From NCBI GenBank assembly GCA_036785705.1, contig JAWUZG010000056.1:1117001-1181000 (forward strand): a DNA stretch of 64,000 bases, in the 5' to 3' direction. The notes beneath the pieces were generated by a model. That model made no database searches. It worked only from the letters and a program-made list of their open reading frames with translations, and had not been told where the DNA came from. Shown here in pieces: positions 52,101 to 58,700 of this stretch (position 1 is the first letter of the stretch; each line of letters begins with the position of its first letter). The translations under genes were made by a program, and so were the position numbers. The stretch is from Acanthornis magna (taxonomy: Eukaryota; Chordata; Aves; Passeriformes; Acanthizidae).

Positions 52101-55100
52101 ATCCCAAATCCCACTGAAATAATTCATAAATATCTTTTTTAATAGATGTCACAGGATGAGTGCCCTGAAGCTTGGTAGCAAAGCTGCAGTGCCATAGTCT
52201 GTTCTGAGGAAGTCCTTTCTTTTTCATTGTCAAACTCAAACCCATCTGTTTCCTGTGAAGTTCGAACCTGATGACCAGATTTCTGGTTTTTAAAAGAAAT
52301 TTAAGGAAAAAGTTATTTTTCAGTGGGTGTTGAGGGATGATACATCTGTGGAGAAACAAAATTGCACTGGGGTTTCATAACCAAGATGGGGATGGTTTGT
52401 GTTCTGCACTGCAACAGCTTGGTTAAGATCTACCTCATTGCAATACACTCGTGCTCCAAGGGCACAGCCTTTGGAGATACCTTGAGAAGGTTTTCTTGTA
52501 AGCACTTCTTGCTAAAATTGAATTGAGGTTATTAATGGCAGGGAAAATGCTTACAAAAACATTATATATACATTTGTATTTATATATATGTATATATATG
52601 TATATATGGCTATAGCAACTTGTAGCAGTATGCATGGTTTGAACAACTTGAACAATGCATTGAGGAAAAGCTTCAGGTGTGCTGGGGATTATGCAGGGCA
52701 GGGAACGGAGCAAAGGGAAAATCAGCGTTACCTTTAGAATTTACTTAGAGGATAATGTTGGATTTCTTATCTCTAGTACTAATTCAGTAGAATTGGAGCA
52801 ACTAATTCAGTATTCATTTTGCATTCCTATGATTTAAAATAGATACTTCATTTACTGTTTTCACCAGATATATATTCCTAGGTTATATCATGCAGCACTG
52901 CTTTCCAAAAACTAAATGCTCTTTTTCCAGGAAACTTCACTGAGATTTATTTTGTTTTCAACAGACGCTATATTTTCCTGAACTAGTGAAAGAAAATATA
53001 GGTTGTTTTCTGGAAAATATTGTCTGTAAATTTCTTTAGCACTTCACCTTTTACTTTGAATTTTAAGGGTACTTACCACAAGGGACAGAATAACCACATT
53101 TGACTGTGGCTTTAATAATATTCAAGGATAAATTATTGTAATAAGCAATGGTGACCTGTACTTTATAATACGTTTGGTATTTTGTAAGAAAAGAGATACA
53201 AGCCTCAGTATAGTAAAGATTCTGTAAATACATTCTAATAACTTGCATTGAGCTAGTTGTTTAGAATTTCTTCTATGGGGAACTGAAATTTTACCAATAT
53301 TTTCTCTTCAATTCAAATTTGTTAATGTGAGAGGAAAAGTAAAATTCCTATTAATAAATGGTGGCATTGTAAGTAGTGAATAGTAAAATAGTAAAACACA
53401 TTTCCATGTATTTTAATGGAAGTTAAGACAAGTTTAGATTTTCATGAAGAATTAAAACAAAAACCAAAATTATTTAATAAATGAGTTATGTTAGTAAGGC
53501 AGGTTTCATGTAGCTGTAAAAGGCATCTCAGAGGAGAGAGAGAATGTCAGCTTGGAGCTCATACTTGTTAAATAACAATTCCTTGAAAATAAGGCACAGT
53601 ATTTATTGTTCTTCTTTTAATAATTTTTCTCCCCTTTTTAGAAAATACATGACTTGTTCTCTCCAGTGTGAAATAATCTCTTTCCCAAGATTTATTTTAA
53701 AATTTGGCTTAATTTTCATGACCTTCTGTTAAATATTTACCACTGTTTTTTCCTGGGAAGATGATCTATGATCTCCATCGCATACTATACCATTAAATAT
53801 TATTTCAATACTTTCTGCAGGAGCACCTGTCATTAAAAAAGTACATTGTGGACATTGTGACTGAGAGTTCTGTTCCTGTGGAACCATTAAAAGATGGAGA
53901 GGAGAAGCAGAAAATTAAAAAGAAAGCCAAAAAACTAAAGGCACGGATGAACTCCAGGTAGTACAAATTTCTTTTTATTTTTTTTCCTCCAGGTTTTGTT
54001 CTAAACTTTACCTTTTGTCCTCTACTATAAGTGCAGTGGAAGGCTGAAAAAATGTAAAATTATTTGCTTTGGGAATGTCTTGAAAATAACACTGATGAGC
54101 CTAATTTATGGCCACTTTCTCTGATTGAGAAAGAAAACTGAATATCGATCTGGAGCCCTTGGTTTCACCTGTTAAGAGCTTTTCTCATAATTGGATGCCA
54201 GTGCCCTGCCAAAACTGTAGCCTCTTCTAGCATACAATAGCATGTTTAAATTTGTGTAAACCATGCCTATTTTTCTTTCTAGCTATTGATTTTTAAATGA
54301 AGTATCAAAGAAAATCAATAGTAATCAACAAATAGAAGTCAGCCTGCTGTAGTGTCAAATCCCATGACTAAATTTAATCATTTTTTGTTGCCTGTCACAA
54401 CAAGAAGAAAGTTAAAAATATCTTAAAGTGGAAAGTGAGTTGTCAGACGTGCAATTTGTTCTTAGTCTAAAAAGTGACATCTGCAAATCAGAATAATGTG
54501 CAGGACATCATTATATCAGGAAGTGGCAGTGTCACTCTTGAGGTTGAATAGTCCCCAGCTCAGGTTAATGCTTAGCTGAATATCGTAACATATTTTTTGT
54601 TTTCTCTCTAAAAATGCTTCTCACATAGGTAAGAGGCATTGTTACGTATTTTCTCTGCCTTTTTAAGCAAGAAGGGTTTCAAATAAGAGAAAAAAACCTG
54701 CATGGATTTCTAGAGCTACAGTAAAAGTGAGATGTTTTATTAACTCATAGCAGTGCTAATAATAGCACATCAGTCTCCAAAACCACAACACTTTTACAAG
54801 GTGTCGTTGTTTCTGACTGCTCTCCTCTCTGGATGAGCAGATCCACTGTCTGAATATCACATTAGAACACACTGCTGGAACTAGATAATGTTCTTCCAGG
54901 TTTCTGCTTGCTCAAGATGCAGAGTTTATTCATGTGACCTGTTGATTTAATGCAGTTACTGGGTCCAGTTTTAATTATTTCTCCAAGGCTGCTTCTGTTG
55001 AATTTAGTCAAAGATTTGTCAGACCTCAGAACACAAACTCAAATAATAATTTATTGTTGGCACAGATAGGAGAAAAACTTTTTGAGAACGTTTTGTATTA

Positions 55101-57157
55101 TTATGTGTCAGTCTGCTGTGTGAGTCAGCATATTCGTCATCAAAAATTGTAATTAAAACAGAATAATTGGCCATCATTTTACAAAGGTGATGTACTATTG
55201 AAAAATACAGTGAAAGGTTCAAAATCTAAGTTATATTGAGGAGACATGAAGTTCAGGTTCATTAAGCTTGTTTTTACTTTTAAAGGGTGGCTAAAGTTTT
55301 CAATGGCTTTGTTGTCCTTGGAGATAACTCAAATAGAAGATTTTCTAATATTAACGCAAAAGACTTGCTAATAAAAATGTCCGGTAGCAACATAAAGCAA
55401 AGGTATTTTGTTGTTGATAATTCAGAGTTTCATAGGTGTTAGCAGATTATCTACAGGCCATGCTTTAGTGCATATTTGCAACTCTTCTCTAGAAAAAGAA
55501 ATAGTTACAACAAATGCCCTTACACCTCAGCTCTTGAAATGTTACATTCATCTCAGTTTCTAGGAAGCTGTGATATTTTAAACTGGAAAAAAAGAACTGC
55601 ATCCAAATAGGTTCCTGTTGCAATCCTGAGTTTCCAGATCTTAAATCACTCTTGCAATATCAAAGCAATGAAGGGCAGAGGTGAATGAGGGGACAAATGA
55701 TGATCAATGGGATATTAGATGTGTTGAGAAGTTTTGTTAGTCTTATTAATTATATTTATAACCCTAAGCCATTTAACTGGTGCTATCAGTAACAACTGAT
55801 ATATAGGTAAGTAAATTACCTCAGATTATCATGGACATGCTGCTAGCAGAAGAATATTTGGATACTCACACAGGAAAAGCAGGCTTGATGGAAGCTAAAC
55901 TGAAGCATTAGGGGTGTGGTTAGCAGATAGGTGGTCTGTGCTTTGCAGGGGTTTTAAAGCACTCCAGCCATGTGCATTTAGTAACAGGTTTTTGGGGTGA
56001 TCAGTCATGTTTGACTGACTTGTCTGTACCAAAGCTGAAATGTGTTGTTTCTGCCTAAGAAGGCAAAAGGTTAATAAAGGAATCTCACCTTCGTGTTTAA
56101 TATTAAATTCAGCTGTGATTAATGGCTTTATTAATGACCCACAAATCAGAGCTGGTGGTGATGTAACAATATTTGCATGGGGCATAAGTTGGAATGGTTA
56201 AGCAAACTAAGGGAAAATCTGAATAGCTTTGGGAAACTTGAGCCATTTGGGTGAACAGAAAATAGAAAGAAATATGTTTAATATGTGTATCTGAGAGAAA
56301 TATATCTGCATCACTGCAGTGCCTGGATTAGTTTTGCTTTATGTGTGTGTGTTGTTAGAAATGGGGTGCAGGATTGTCACTGCATTGCTCCACGAGAAAC
56401 TCATGGCTTTCACCTGTTGGCACAGGCTGGCTGGAGTGGAAACAAGCAGTGGAAAAAGGTCTTGTCTCCTTCTTCCTCCTTTTTGGCATATGGCCAGTGT
56501 AAATAATACGTTTAAGGAACTAAAGAGGTTGTGTTTCTGTGTCCAGCAGTAAAGCAGTCATTGGTGGAGGTGTTTTTATGCTGTTTGCCGACATTCATTG
56601 TGTCACAATACAGTCAGTAGTTACATAAAAAATGTTCCTGTGCCTGCAAATCTAACTAATTATTTGTAGGTTAATTGTAATCTCTCTGCTGTACTAATCT
56701 GGTCTGCACTACATGTCTAAGTCATTAATATTTTATATAATAACATTACTGAGGTATTTTTATCATTATATAGCATTATATCACTAATCATTTTATAATG
56801 GGCAGTAGATTACTGCAGTTGTATATATCACTTGTGCAATTTTCCACCTTGTGAAAGGTCAACTTAAATGCACCGTTTGTGTACTGATGTTATTCTAAAG
56901 TAGTAATACTAATCATAAATTGTTAATGGCCAATAGTTAAGCACCAGTATGGATTATGACAGGGCAGCATTGACAGAAATGCTGTACCTTACCATGAGGC
57001 AGAAAAACCCAAAGGTTTGACCTCCCTTGCTGGTATTACATCCTGTACACTTTAGACAATAGTCAATAATAATGAATATTTTCTCCTCCAGGGCAAAGGA
57101 ATATGAGAGCTTGATGGAAGCAAAAAATGCTGTGTCTGATTCCCCATTTAAAGCCAA
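1053..57157 (+). CDS. SCAPER: SCAPER, 20 internal coding exons (gene continues past both window ends)
   Basis: The joined exons 1053-1170, 7044-7114, 10815-11012, 19021-19121, 19563-19679, 21563-21723, 27882-28144, 28571-28789, 30372-30542, 30992-31067, 31506-31623, 31951-32062, 32508-32648, 35004-35159, 35306-35448, 38978-39059, 39172-39324, 40804-40911, 53821-53957 and 57092-57157 give 903 codons plus 2 nt, with matching phases at every junction. The product is recognised from memory as vertebrate SCAPER: conserved N-terminal domain (about residues 64-201), RxL motif near 197, acidic/basic coiled coil (about 417-790) and a C2H2 finger (C794, C797, H810, H816). Family knowledge: SCAPER is an ER- and cytoplasm-associated cyclin A2-binding protein, reported to help recruit CCR4-NOT to ribosomes during tubulin mRNA autoregulation; loss in humans causes intellectual disability with retinitis pigmentosa. 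The mammalian protein is about 1400 residues, so roughly 500 C-terminal residues lie outside. The initiating methionines should be in an upstream exon. Confidence 0.97.
1871..2027 (+). repeat. CR1 LINE 3'-end fragment
   Basis: The stretch follows the typical avian CR1 tail in order: a 'ggaacaggttgcc'-like segment, 'cttggaggtgctcaaaac', a 'ggacatagtcctgggcagcct' type segment, then a degraded form of the 'gaccttccaacctcag' block and a terminal 'ttctgttattctg' repeat unit. It is 5'-truncated, as is usual for CR1. Identification is by recalled consensus, not alignment. Confidence 0.85.
5903..5986. promoter_or_regulatory. Cluster of four CAGCTG E-boxes
   Basis: CAGCTG occurs at 5903, 5916, 5949 and 5981, four times in 84 bp; chance expectation is about one per 4 kb. 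The first two lie in a 13-bp spaced duplication (aaccagctgtgc / aaccagctgtac). CAGCTG is a known bHLH binding core. That this is an enhancer is inference. Confidence 0.35.
7044..7114 (+). CDS. SCAPER: SCAPER exon w2 (residues 40-63)
   Basis: A 71-nt exon completing the split Gly codon from w1 and encoding GKSKWQSGGKTKR...TTKQ, a short Lys/Thr/Gly-rich linker. Acceptor cccacag, donor cag|gtatct, exit in phase 0. It matches the basic linker that precedes the conserved N-terminal domain in SCAPER, with a few bird-specific substitutions. Confidence 0.93.
7115..10814. other. Intron w2 (3.7 kb)
   Basis: GT-AG intron with an AT-rich imperfect direct repeat at 8438-8505. The remainder shows no coding or RNA feature that I can support. 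Confidence 0.8.
8438..8505. repeat. Imperfect direct repeat around a (TAAATA)n core
   Basis: A 23-nt unit, attcagtaagagtataaata plus tac, at 8438-8460 recurs at 8483-8505 with one change. The spacer between them is a run of ataaat units. It looks like slippage-driven tandem expansion. Confidence 0.8.
10815..11012 (+). CDS. SCAPER: SCAPER exon w3 (residues 64-129), start of N-terminal domain
   Basis: A 198-nt phase-0 exon. After a variable NTTLDCKLTAAGAGDK segment it encodes the highly conserved block with FDKSPTKTRQPRK, DLRARYWAFLFDNL and VDEIYVTCESDQS. The aromatic/basic RYWAFLFDNLRRA helix is the hallmark of the SCAPER N-terminal domain. Acceptor ttttcag, donor aag|gtaaga. Confidence 0.97.
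14921..15040. repeat. Compound (CA)n/(TA)n microsatellite
   Basis: Alternating purine-pyrimidine tract: atacacacacacacaca, then gacacacagatatatg, tatttatttattt, (ta)n and cacatgtgtgtatatatatg. The open frames in all directions here are low-complexity artefacts. Confidence 0.95.
16310..16600. promoter_or_regulatory. Intragenic CpG-rich island with CCAAT boxes
   Basis: The stretch 16321-16515 holds about 23 CpG dinucleotides in 195 bp, by eye the densest cluster in the window. It is followed by CCAAT at 16495-16499, a palindromic CCAATTGG at 16514-16521 and an inverted ATTGG at 16529-16533, then taattggtaatttt and tctatatgg. That composition suits a promoter or a conserved enhancer. An ATG at 16445 opens MAPAGLLCAPAPE, but a splice from the gtaatt at 16533 into exon w4 would be out of frame, which argues against a coding alternative first exon. 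The function is inferred. Confidence 0.55.
16863..16884. repeat. Poly(T) tract, 22 T
   Basis: An uninterrupted run of 22 T. It could be the poly(A) tail of a minus-strand insertion, but no recognisable element body lies upstream on that strand. Confidence 0.95.
19021..19121 (+). CDS. SCAPER: SCAPER exon w4 (residues 130-162)
   Basis: Encodes EVLMMLDNYVRDFKALIDWI...KADAQSR, an amphipathic helical segment of the SCAPER N-terminal domain. The acceptor follows a pyrimidine tract ending tgcttttcag; the donor is AG|gtaatt in phase 2, so the final Arg codon is shared with w5. Confidence 0.97.
19122..19562. other. Intron w4 (441 bp)
   Basis: Short GT-AG intron ending ggtttgcag. No other feature seen. 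Confidence 0.9.
19563..19679 (+). CDS. SCAPER: SCAPER exon w5 (residues 163-201), with RxL motif
   Basis: Encodes RPTSLAWEVKKMSPGRHV...SARRSLNFG, the end of the N-terminal domain and a Ser/Pro-rich stretch that could be a kinase target. The terminal RRSLNF fits the RxLxF cyclin-docking pattern. Donor TTGG|gtatga, phase 2. Confidence 0.97.
19660..19677 (+). other. Codons for RRSLNF, candidate cyclin A docking (Cy/RxL) motif
   Basis: R197-S-L-N-F201 matches the RxL-phi docking consensus used by cyclin A partners. With two upstream methionines it would be residues 199-203, which I recall as the region of human SCAPER tied to cyclin A binding. Its presence here is seen; its use in this species is inferred. 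Confidence 0.65.
19680..21562. other. Intron w5 (1.9 kb)
   Basis: GT-AG intron with a short (GAT)n run near 20084-20097 and a CR1 scrap at 20905-20970. No other gene visible. Confidence 0.85.
20905..20970 (+). repeat. CR1 LINE fragment
   Basis: The segment with agaatgctaggaattatta and the following gagaggaatagagga matches a recalled CR1 coding-region block ('aatgttaggaattattaaga', then 'aaggaatagagaa'). The flanks do not continue the match, so only a short fossil piece remains. Confidence 0.55.
21563..21723 (+). CDS. SCAPER: SCAPER exon w6 (residues 202-255), non-canonical GC donor
   Basis: Encodes GNPAVTISATRLAPSGVSWADKV...SLRKN and one nt of the next codon. The APSGVSWADKV core is conserved in SCAPER and the remainder is variable. 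The donor is ATG|gcaagt: using the GC at 21724 joins G to AT CGA AAG and restores K-N-D-R-K-D-A-E-G-W in frame. The nearby GT at 21728 would shift the frame. Acceptor tttcatttag. Confidence 0.94.
21724..27881. other. Intron w6 (6.2 kb), GC-AG class
   Basis: Begins gcaagt and ends cacatag. It holds the T/G-rich tract at 22441-22612 and a C/EBP-like ATTGTGCAAT at 27461-27470 next to a small CpG-containing patch (tgtacgcgcactttcac). No gene is supported elsewhere. Confidence 0.85.
22441..22612 (+). repeat. Nearly C-free T/G-rich low-complexity tract
   Basis: About 170 nt built from TTTTTTG, TTGTTG, TTGGTTGG and GGGG units, with a single C. The reverse strand is correspondingly A/C-only. Frames on either strand (Gly/Phe/Trp-rich or Lys/Asn/Gln-rich) are artefacts of composition. 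Confidence 0.95.
27882..28144 (+). CDS. SCAPER: SCAPER exon w7 (residues 256-343)
   Basis: Encodes DRKDAEGWETVQRGRPVRSRST, the conserved part, then an Ala/Ser/Glu-rich linker with DSDKENA and a divergent end GPLTERTQ. Acceptor tttttcacatag after a T-rich tract; donor cag|gtcagt, phase 0. The linker is predicted disordered and diverges from mammals. Confidence 0.95.
28145..28570. other. Intron w7 (426 bp)
   Basis: GT-AG intron ending cttgttag. Nothing else seen. Confidence 0.9.
28571..28789 (+). CDS. SCAPER: SCAPER exon w8 (residues 344-416), divergent linker
   Basis: Encodes a low-complexity Ser/Thr/Ala-rich stretch starting FTASEANGGTG and ending ETEMDPSDISN. Only the ends and an LQVNE core resemble mammalian SCAPER, so this is the fastest-changing exon in the window. 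Donor AAT|gtgagt, phase 0. The 73 in-frame codons are a multiple of three, so skipping would keep frame. Confidence 0.9.
28790..30371. other. Intron w8 (1.6 kb)
   Basis: GT-AG intron ending tttcctacag. No repeat or gene recognised. Confidence 0.85.
30372..30542 (+). CDS. SCAPER: SCAPER exon w9 (residues 417-473), acidic coiled coil
   Basis: Encodes SMAEVLAKKEELADRLEKAN...EEEQLTREIE followed by an acidic NNDINIETDNDSDFS tail. It appears almost identical to the recalled mammalian sequence, and its heptad-like charged pattern suggests a helix. Acceptor cctacag, donor TCT|gtaagt, phase 0 at both ends. Confidence 0.98.
30543..30991. other. Intron w9 (449 bp)
   Basis: GT-AG intron ending aaatttcag. 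Nothing else seen. Confidence 0.9.
30992..31067 (+). CDS. SCAPER: SCAPER exon w10 (residues 474-498)
   Basis: A 76-nt exon encoding ANMGNGSISFCGLSMDWNDV and LADYE. The SMDWNDVLADYE motif is strongly conserved. Donor GAAG|gtaaat, phase 1. Confidence 0.97.
31068..31505. other. Intron w10 (438 bp)
   Basis: GT-AG intron ending tctgcacag. Nothing else seen. Confidence 0.9.
31506..31623 (+). CDS. SCAPER: SCAPER exon w11 (residues 499-537), GC-rich with weak donor
   Basis: Encodes ARESWRQSNSWGDRVEEEPA and RPPGHGIHMHEKLSSPSRKR, a conserved Pro/His-rich segment between two helical parts. It is CpG- and GC-rich compared with its introns. The donor AAAAG|gtgctg departs from consensus at positions +3 to +5, so regulated skipping is possible; skipping 118 nt would shift the frame. 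Confidence 0.96.
31624..31950. other. Intron w11 (327 bp)
   Basis: GT-AG intron ending ttattaaaag, an acceptor with a purine-rich last few bases behind a modest pyrimidine tract. Nothing else seen. Confidence 0.9.
31951..32062 (+). CDS. SCAPER: SCAPER exon w12 (residues 538-575), coiled coil
   Basis: Encodes TIAESKKKHEEKQMKAQQLR and the LREEKTLKLQKLIER part of the long charged helix. Acceptor aaaag, donor AGG|gtaagc, phase 0. Confidence 0.97.
32063..32507. other. Intron w12 (445 bp)
   Basis: GT-AG intron ending ctgtatag. Nothing else seen. Confidence 0.9.
32508..32648 (+). CDS. SCAPER: SCAPER exon w13 (residues 576-622), coiled coil
   Basis: Encodes EKDVRKWKEELLDQRRRMME to VKKAQEEEAK, appears nearly identical to the mammalian sequence as recalled. 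Phase 0 at both ends; donor AAG|gtaagt. Confidence 0.98.
32649..35003. other. Intron w13 (2.4 kb)
   Basis: GT-AG intron ending ggtttgcag. It hosts the minus-strand solo LTR at 33292-33755; the remainder is unassigned. Confidence 0.88.
33292..33755 (-). mobile_element. Solo LTR of an endogenous retrovirus (songbird-type)
   Basis: Read on the minus strand it runs TG...CA and opens with tgctggttttggctggga and tagagttaatt, a start I recognise from abundant passerine ERV LTRs. An ATTAAA poly(A) signal lies at 33420-33425 (tttaat on +), followed by the usual ...ctcacc and gctggctggggt end. There is no internal gag, pol or env sequence on either side, so it is a solo LTR or LTR fragment. I could not find a clear target-site duplication at these ends. 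Boundaries are by eye. Confidence 0.85.
35004..35159 (+). CDS. SCAPER: SCAPER exon w14 (residues 623-674), coiled coil
   Basis: Encodes VNEIAFINTLEAQNKRHDVL then a Glu/Arg/Gln-rich helix ending QARDEAVQ. Acceptor tttgcag, donor CAG|gtacga, phase 0. Only one recalled human difference (a Ser to Asn in DVLNKLKEY). Confidence 0.98.
35306..35448 (+). CDS. SCAPER: SCAPER exon w15 (residues 675-721), coiled coil
   Basis: Encodes ERKRALEAERQARVEELLMK to EDAARERAR, highly charged single-helix sequence. It follows a 146-bp intron with a ccctggctag acceptor. Donor CCAG|gtaact, phase 2. Confidence 0.98.
35449..38977. other. Intron w15 (3.5 kb)
   Basis: GT-AG intron ending cttctggatag. A pyrimidine tract with T15 lies at 36958-37002. 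No gene or recognisable transposon seen. Confidence 0.85.
38978..39059 (+). CDS. SCAPER: SCAPER exon w16 (residues 722-749), coiled coil
   Basis: Encodes (R)DREERLAALTAAQQEAMEEL and QKKIQLK. Donor AAG|gtataa, phase 0; the next intron is only 112 bp (39060-39171). Confidence 0.98.
39172..39324 (+). CDS. SCAPER: SCAPER exon w17 (residues 750-800), first half of zinc finger
   Basis: Encodes HDESIRRHMEQIEQRKEKAA, then a linker with YAPKLTPYERKKQ and the zinc-finger cysteines in C794-S-L-C797-NVM. Acceptor ctttcag, donor ATG|gtgagt, phase 0. Confidence 0.98.
39325..40803. other. Intron w17 (1.5 kb), splits the zinc finger
   Basis: GT-AG intron ending cattacag. It contains the LTR-like minus-strand promoter at about 39660-39880 and a (TAG)n-rich patch at 40558-40605. 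Confidence 0.88.
39660..39880 (-). mobile_element. Candidate degenerate ERV LTR (promoter part)
   Basis: On the minus strand there are two CCAAT boxes (ATTGG on + at 39827-39831 and 39795-39799), then a TATA box aatatataaag (39765-39775 on +), then a pyrimidine-rich leader tctctcttttctccatc and a CpG-containing segment near 39679-39710. Order and spacing fit a U3-R-U5 layout of an avian LTR. I see no terminal inverted dinucleotides or target-site duplication I can defend, so ends are approximate. Confidence 0.45.
40804..40911 (+). CDS. SCAPER: SCAPER exon w18 (residues 801-836), second half of zinc finger
   Basis: Encodes ISSEVYLFSHIKGKKHQQAV and RENSSIQGRELSDEEV. H810 and H816 complete the CX2C-X12-HX5H pattern of a U1/matrin-type finger, a class found in RNA- or dsRNA-binding proteins. 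Acceptor attacag, donor GTG|gtaagt, phase 0. Confidence 0.98.
42311..42428 (+). other. Pseudoexon-like open segment
   Basis: It follows an acceptor-like ttgctgggcag and ends CAG|gtacca, and reads LAQMQLEENSQLHSLLIGHY onward without a stop for 39 codons plus 1 nt. The product is not recognised as SCAPER, and inclusion between w18 and w19 would shift the frame. Most likely chance, possibly a poison exon. Confidence 0.15.
43245..43257 (-). promoter_or_regulatory. DR1-like nuclear receptor half-site pair
   Basis: On the minus strand the site reads AGGTCAAAGGTGA, one base from a perfect AGGTCA-n-AGGTCA direct repeat as bound by HNF4, RXR or PPAR. A single short match in 13 kb of intron has modest weight. 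Confidence 0.3.
45230..45440. other. GC-rich intronic block with 15-bp tandem duplication
   Basis: A GC-rich island in AT-rich intron, with many CAGCTGG and TGCTGG words and a tandem ggcaggatgtgctgg unit at 45351-45380. Several overlapping frames stay open on both strands because of the composition. No domain or homologue is recognised. Confidence 0.5.
46328..46346. repeat. Poly(T) tract, 19 T
   Basis: Nineteen consecutive T, preceded by a second T-rich run about 20 bp upstream. No element body is recognised beside it. Confidence 0.95.
48460..48760. other. GC-rich intronic block
   Basis: About 300 bp rich in CTGCC, TGGCTG and CCTGGCTG words, including ggcacagatggctat / ggcacaggtggct repeats at 48492-48520. 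Frames up to about 120 codons are open on both strands, with Pro/Ala/Leu-rich translations that carry no recognisable domain. Confidence 0.5.
51280..51600. promoter_or_regulatory. Candidate conserved non-coding element
   Basis: A stretch of balanced composition containing TAATCC at 51430-51435 and 51536-51541 (K50 homeodomain/OTX-CRX type), CTTTGATC at 51440-51447 (TCF/LEF type) and cttgataaaag at 51284-51294. Such clustered motifs are typical of deeply conserved enhancers. Conservation cannot be tested from one sequence. Confidence 0.35.
52561..52607. repeat. (TA)n/(TATG)n microsatellite
   Basis: Runs of tatatatatg and tatatata interrupted by single bases, a simple repeat with no coding value. 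Confidence 0.9.
53821..53957 (+). CDS. SCAPER: SCAPER exon w19 (residues 837-881), lysine-rich
   Basis: Encodes EHLSLKKYIVDIVTESSVPV, then DGEEKQKIKKKAKKLKARMN, a dense basic stretch following the zinc finger that could bind nucleic acid or act as a localisation signal (inference). Acceptor tttctgcag, donor CCAG|gtagta, phase 2. It matches SCAPER with moderate divergence. Confidence 0.97.
53958..57091. other. Intron w19 (3.1 kb)
   Basis: GT-AG intron ending ttctcctccag. It includes AT-rich, homeodomain-core-rich stretches at about 56080-56170 and 56640-56940. No gene or transposon recognised. Confidence 0.8.
57092..57157 (+). CDS. SCAPER: SCAPER exon w20 (residues 882-903)
   Basis: A 66-nt exon encoding (R)AKEYESLMEAKNAVSDSPFK and A, with the next Lys codon split. 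Acceptor cctccag, donor CCAA|gtaagc, phase 2. In mammals the next residues are KLQRLAKDLL; I find no exon encoding these in the remaining 6.8 kb. Confidence 0.97.
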
Positions 57158-57879
57158 GTAAGCATTTCTCTCTATATATTTTAGACATATGCTTTTTCCC
57201 CCTGTCTGTCACAGGAGTGCCTCTGAAATTTCCGGTGGAGCAGGTGTGGAAGGTTTCCCCTCAATACGGGGCATGTTGCCTTCTTGAGTTACAGATCAGT
57301 CTCTAATACAAAAGGTCAGACCTTAATAAATGGTATTTTTTTCTGAAGACACTGTATACCTTAACCTGTGTAAGTTGCAATAGTAAAGAGAACATACACT
57401 CAACTTTTTTTTTACCTGGAAACAAGAAGATTCCAGTCTTGTACTTCAAGACTGATGGTGGAAATTCAGCACTGGAATTCTGGAACTGAAAATCTCGTGT
57501 TTGACCTCTGTTTGGTCAGAAACAAAGGCTCTTATGGTGGAAACACAGATGTTTTAATGCACAGGTGTCTTAGACTGACATTGAGCTTTTTAAAGAACAG
57601 ACCTTTTTATTGTCAAGGATAAGGCACAGATGAAAACAGCTGGATAGTAAGATTAAAACAAGACCTGTGACTATTGGCAAATTCCTTCTGCTTAGTTTGA
57701 AAGGGAAAATTGCTCAGCTTTTGCTTTCTGATTCCATTGCAACCAATTGGGAGAAGATGCAAAATATTTGGATTTCCAAAATTATTTTAATAAGGTCTAT
57801 CACCTAAGATTTTAAAAGAAGCTATATAGCTGTAGTTTAAGTGGAAAACAGTTAAGGAATTGAAAAGAAGTGGAGTATT

Positions 57880-58700
57880 TCATCAGTCCTTGGCAAAACA
57901 GGGAGGTTACTTGCAGTTTTGTGATGTTCAGCATGTTCTCAAGTGACTTGGAAAAAGAGGGCAAGCAGTGAGGGGACAGAGTGTGATGTTCATACAGAAA
58001 TCCAGGACAGTAGGGACAAGAGCTGGTGCTGAGTGATAATTTTGAAGAGAGCGAGTGACCGGGCAGTAAAATGGCAGGTGAAATCCAGTGTATATTGAGT
58101 GCTACACAATAGAGGGGGAAGACAGATCTCAATTAGATCTTCACATAAAAAGTCTGGGCCTTGAACTTGCAGATGTCATAGGTAGTTCCAAGAAAATATC
58201 AGCTCACTACTCTCAGCAGCTCATAGAAATCCTCTGTTAAAATGACTTAGAAATAAGCAAAAACAGAACAAAGAATGTCATCAGTTACAAATACCTGCGT
58301 TATTTACATCTTTTGAATAAGATGTGAAGTTCTTTGTCTCTGAAGAGATAAGCTGTAATTGTTAAAGGTTCAGAGACAGCAGAAAAGGAAATCTGTAATA
58401 ATTTCAGGTGTAACTTATGTATTAGGAAATCAGTAAACTAGTACTTCTTCTGGAGGAAAATGTGGTAATGGGAGGAAGTTCTAATGGGGATATGTTAGAG
58501 ATCTACAAGGTCATAAATGGCATGGGAAAGATGGATGGTGATTGTTTGTTGTCCTTCCTGGTAGCAGAATGAAGGAGAGCAGGGTAAAGCTGGAGCTGGG
58601 TTCTAAAGCAACCAAACGCAGTGTTCTTAATGCTGAGTGCAGGGAGATGTGGGGAACTCCCTGACACAATTCACACAGGTGCTAACTAACAGCCTACCTG
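57880..58700 (+). repeat. CR1 LINE remnant (reverse-transcriptase 3' part and 3' UTR)
   Basis: Colinear matches to recalled CR1 sequence occur in order: 'cagcatgttctcaagtgact' with 'ggaaaaagagggcaagcagt', 'gtgaccgggcagtaaaatgg' and 'caggtgaaatccagtgta', 'atatcagctcactactctca', 'aaaggttcagagacagca', 'gagatctacaaggtcataaa' with 'tggcatgggaaagatgga', and 'gtggggaactccctgacaca'. Stops and indels interrupt every frame, so it is a dead, old copy on the same strand as the gene. Confidence 0.85.

Larger units (their letters stand above)
40912..53820. other. Intron w18 (12.9 kb)
   Basis: The largest complete intron here, gtaagt to ctttctgcag. It contains a DR1-like site (43245-43257), GC-rich blocks at 45230-45440 and 48460-48760, T19 at 46328-46346, a candidate conserved element at about 51280-51600, an AT microsatellite near 52561-52607 and a pseudoexon-like stretch at 42311-42428. 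No gene is supported. Confidence 0.8.
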
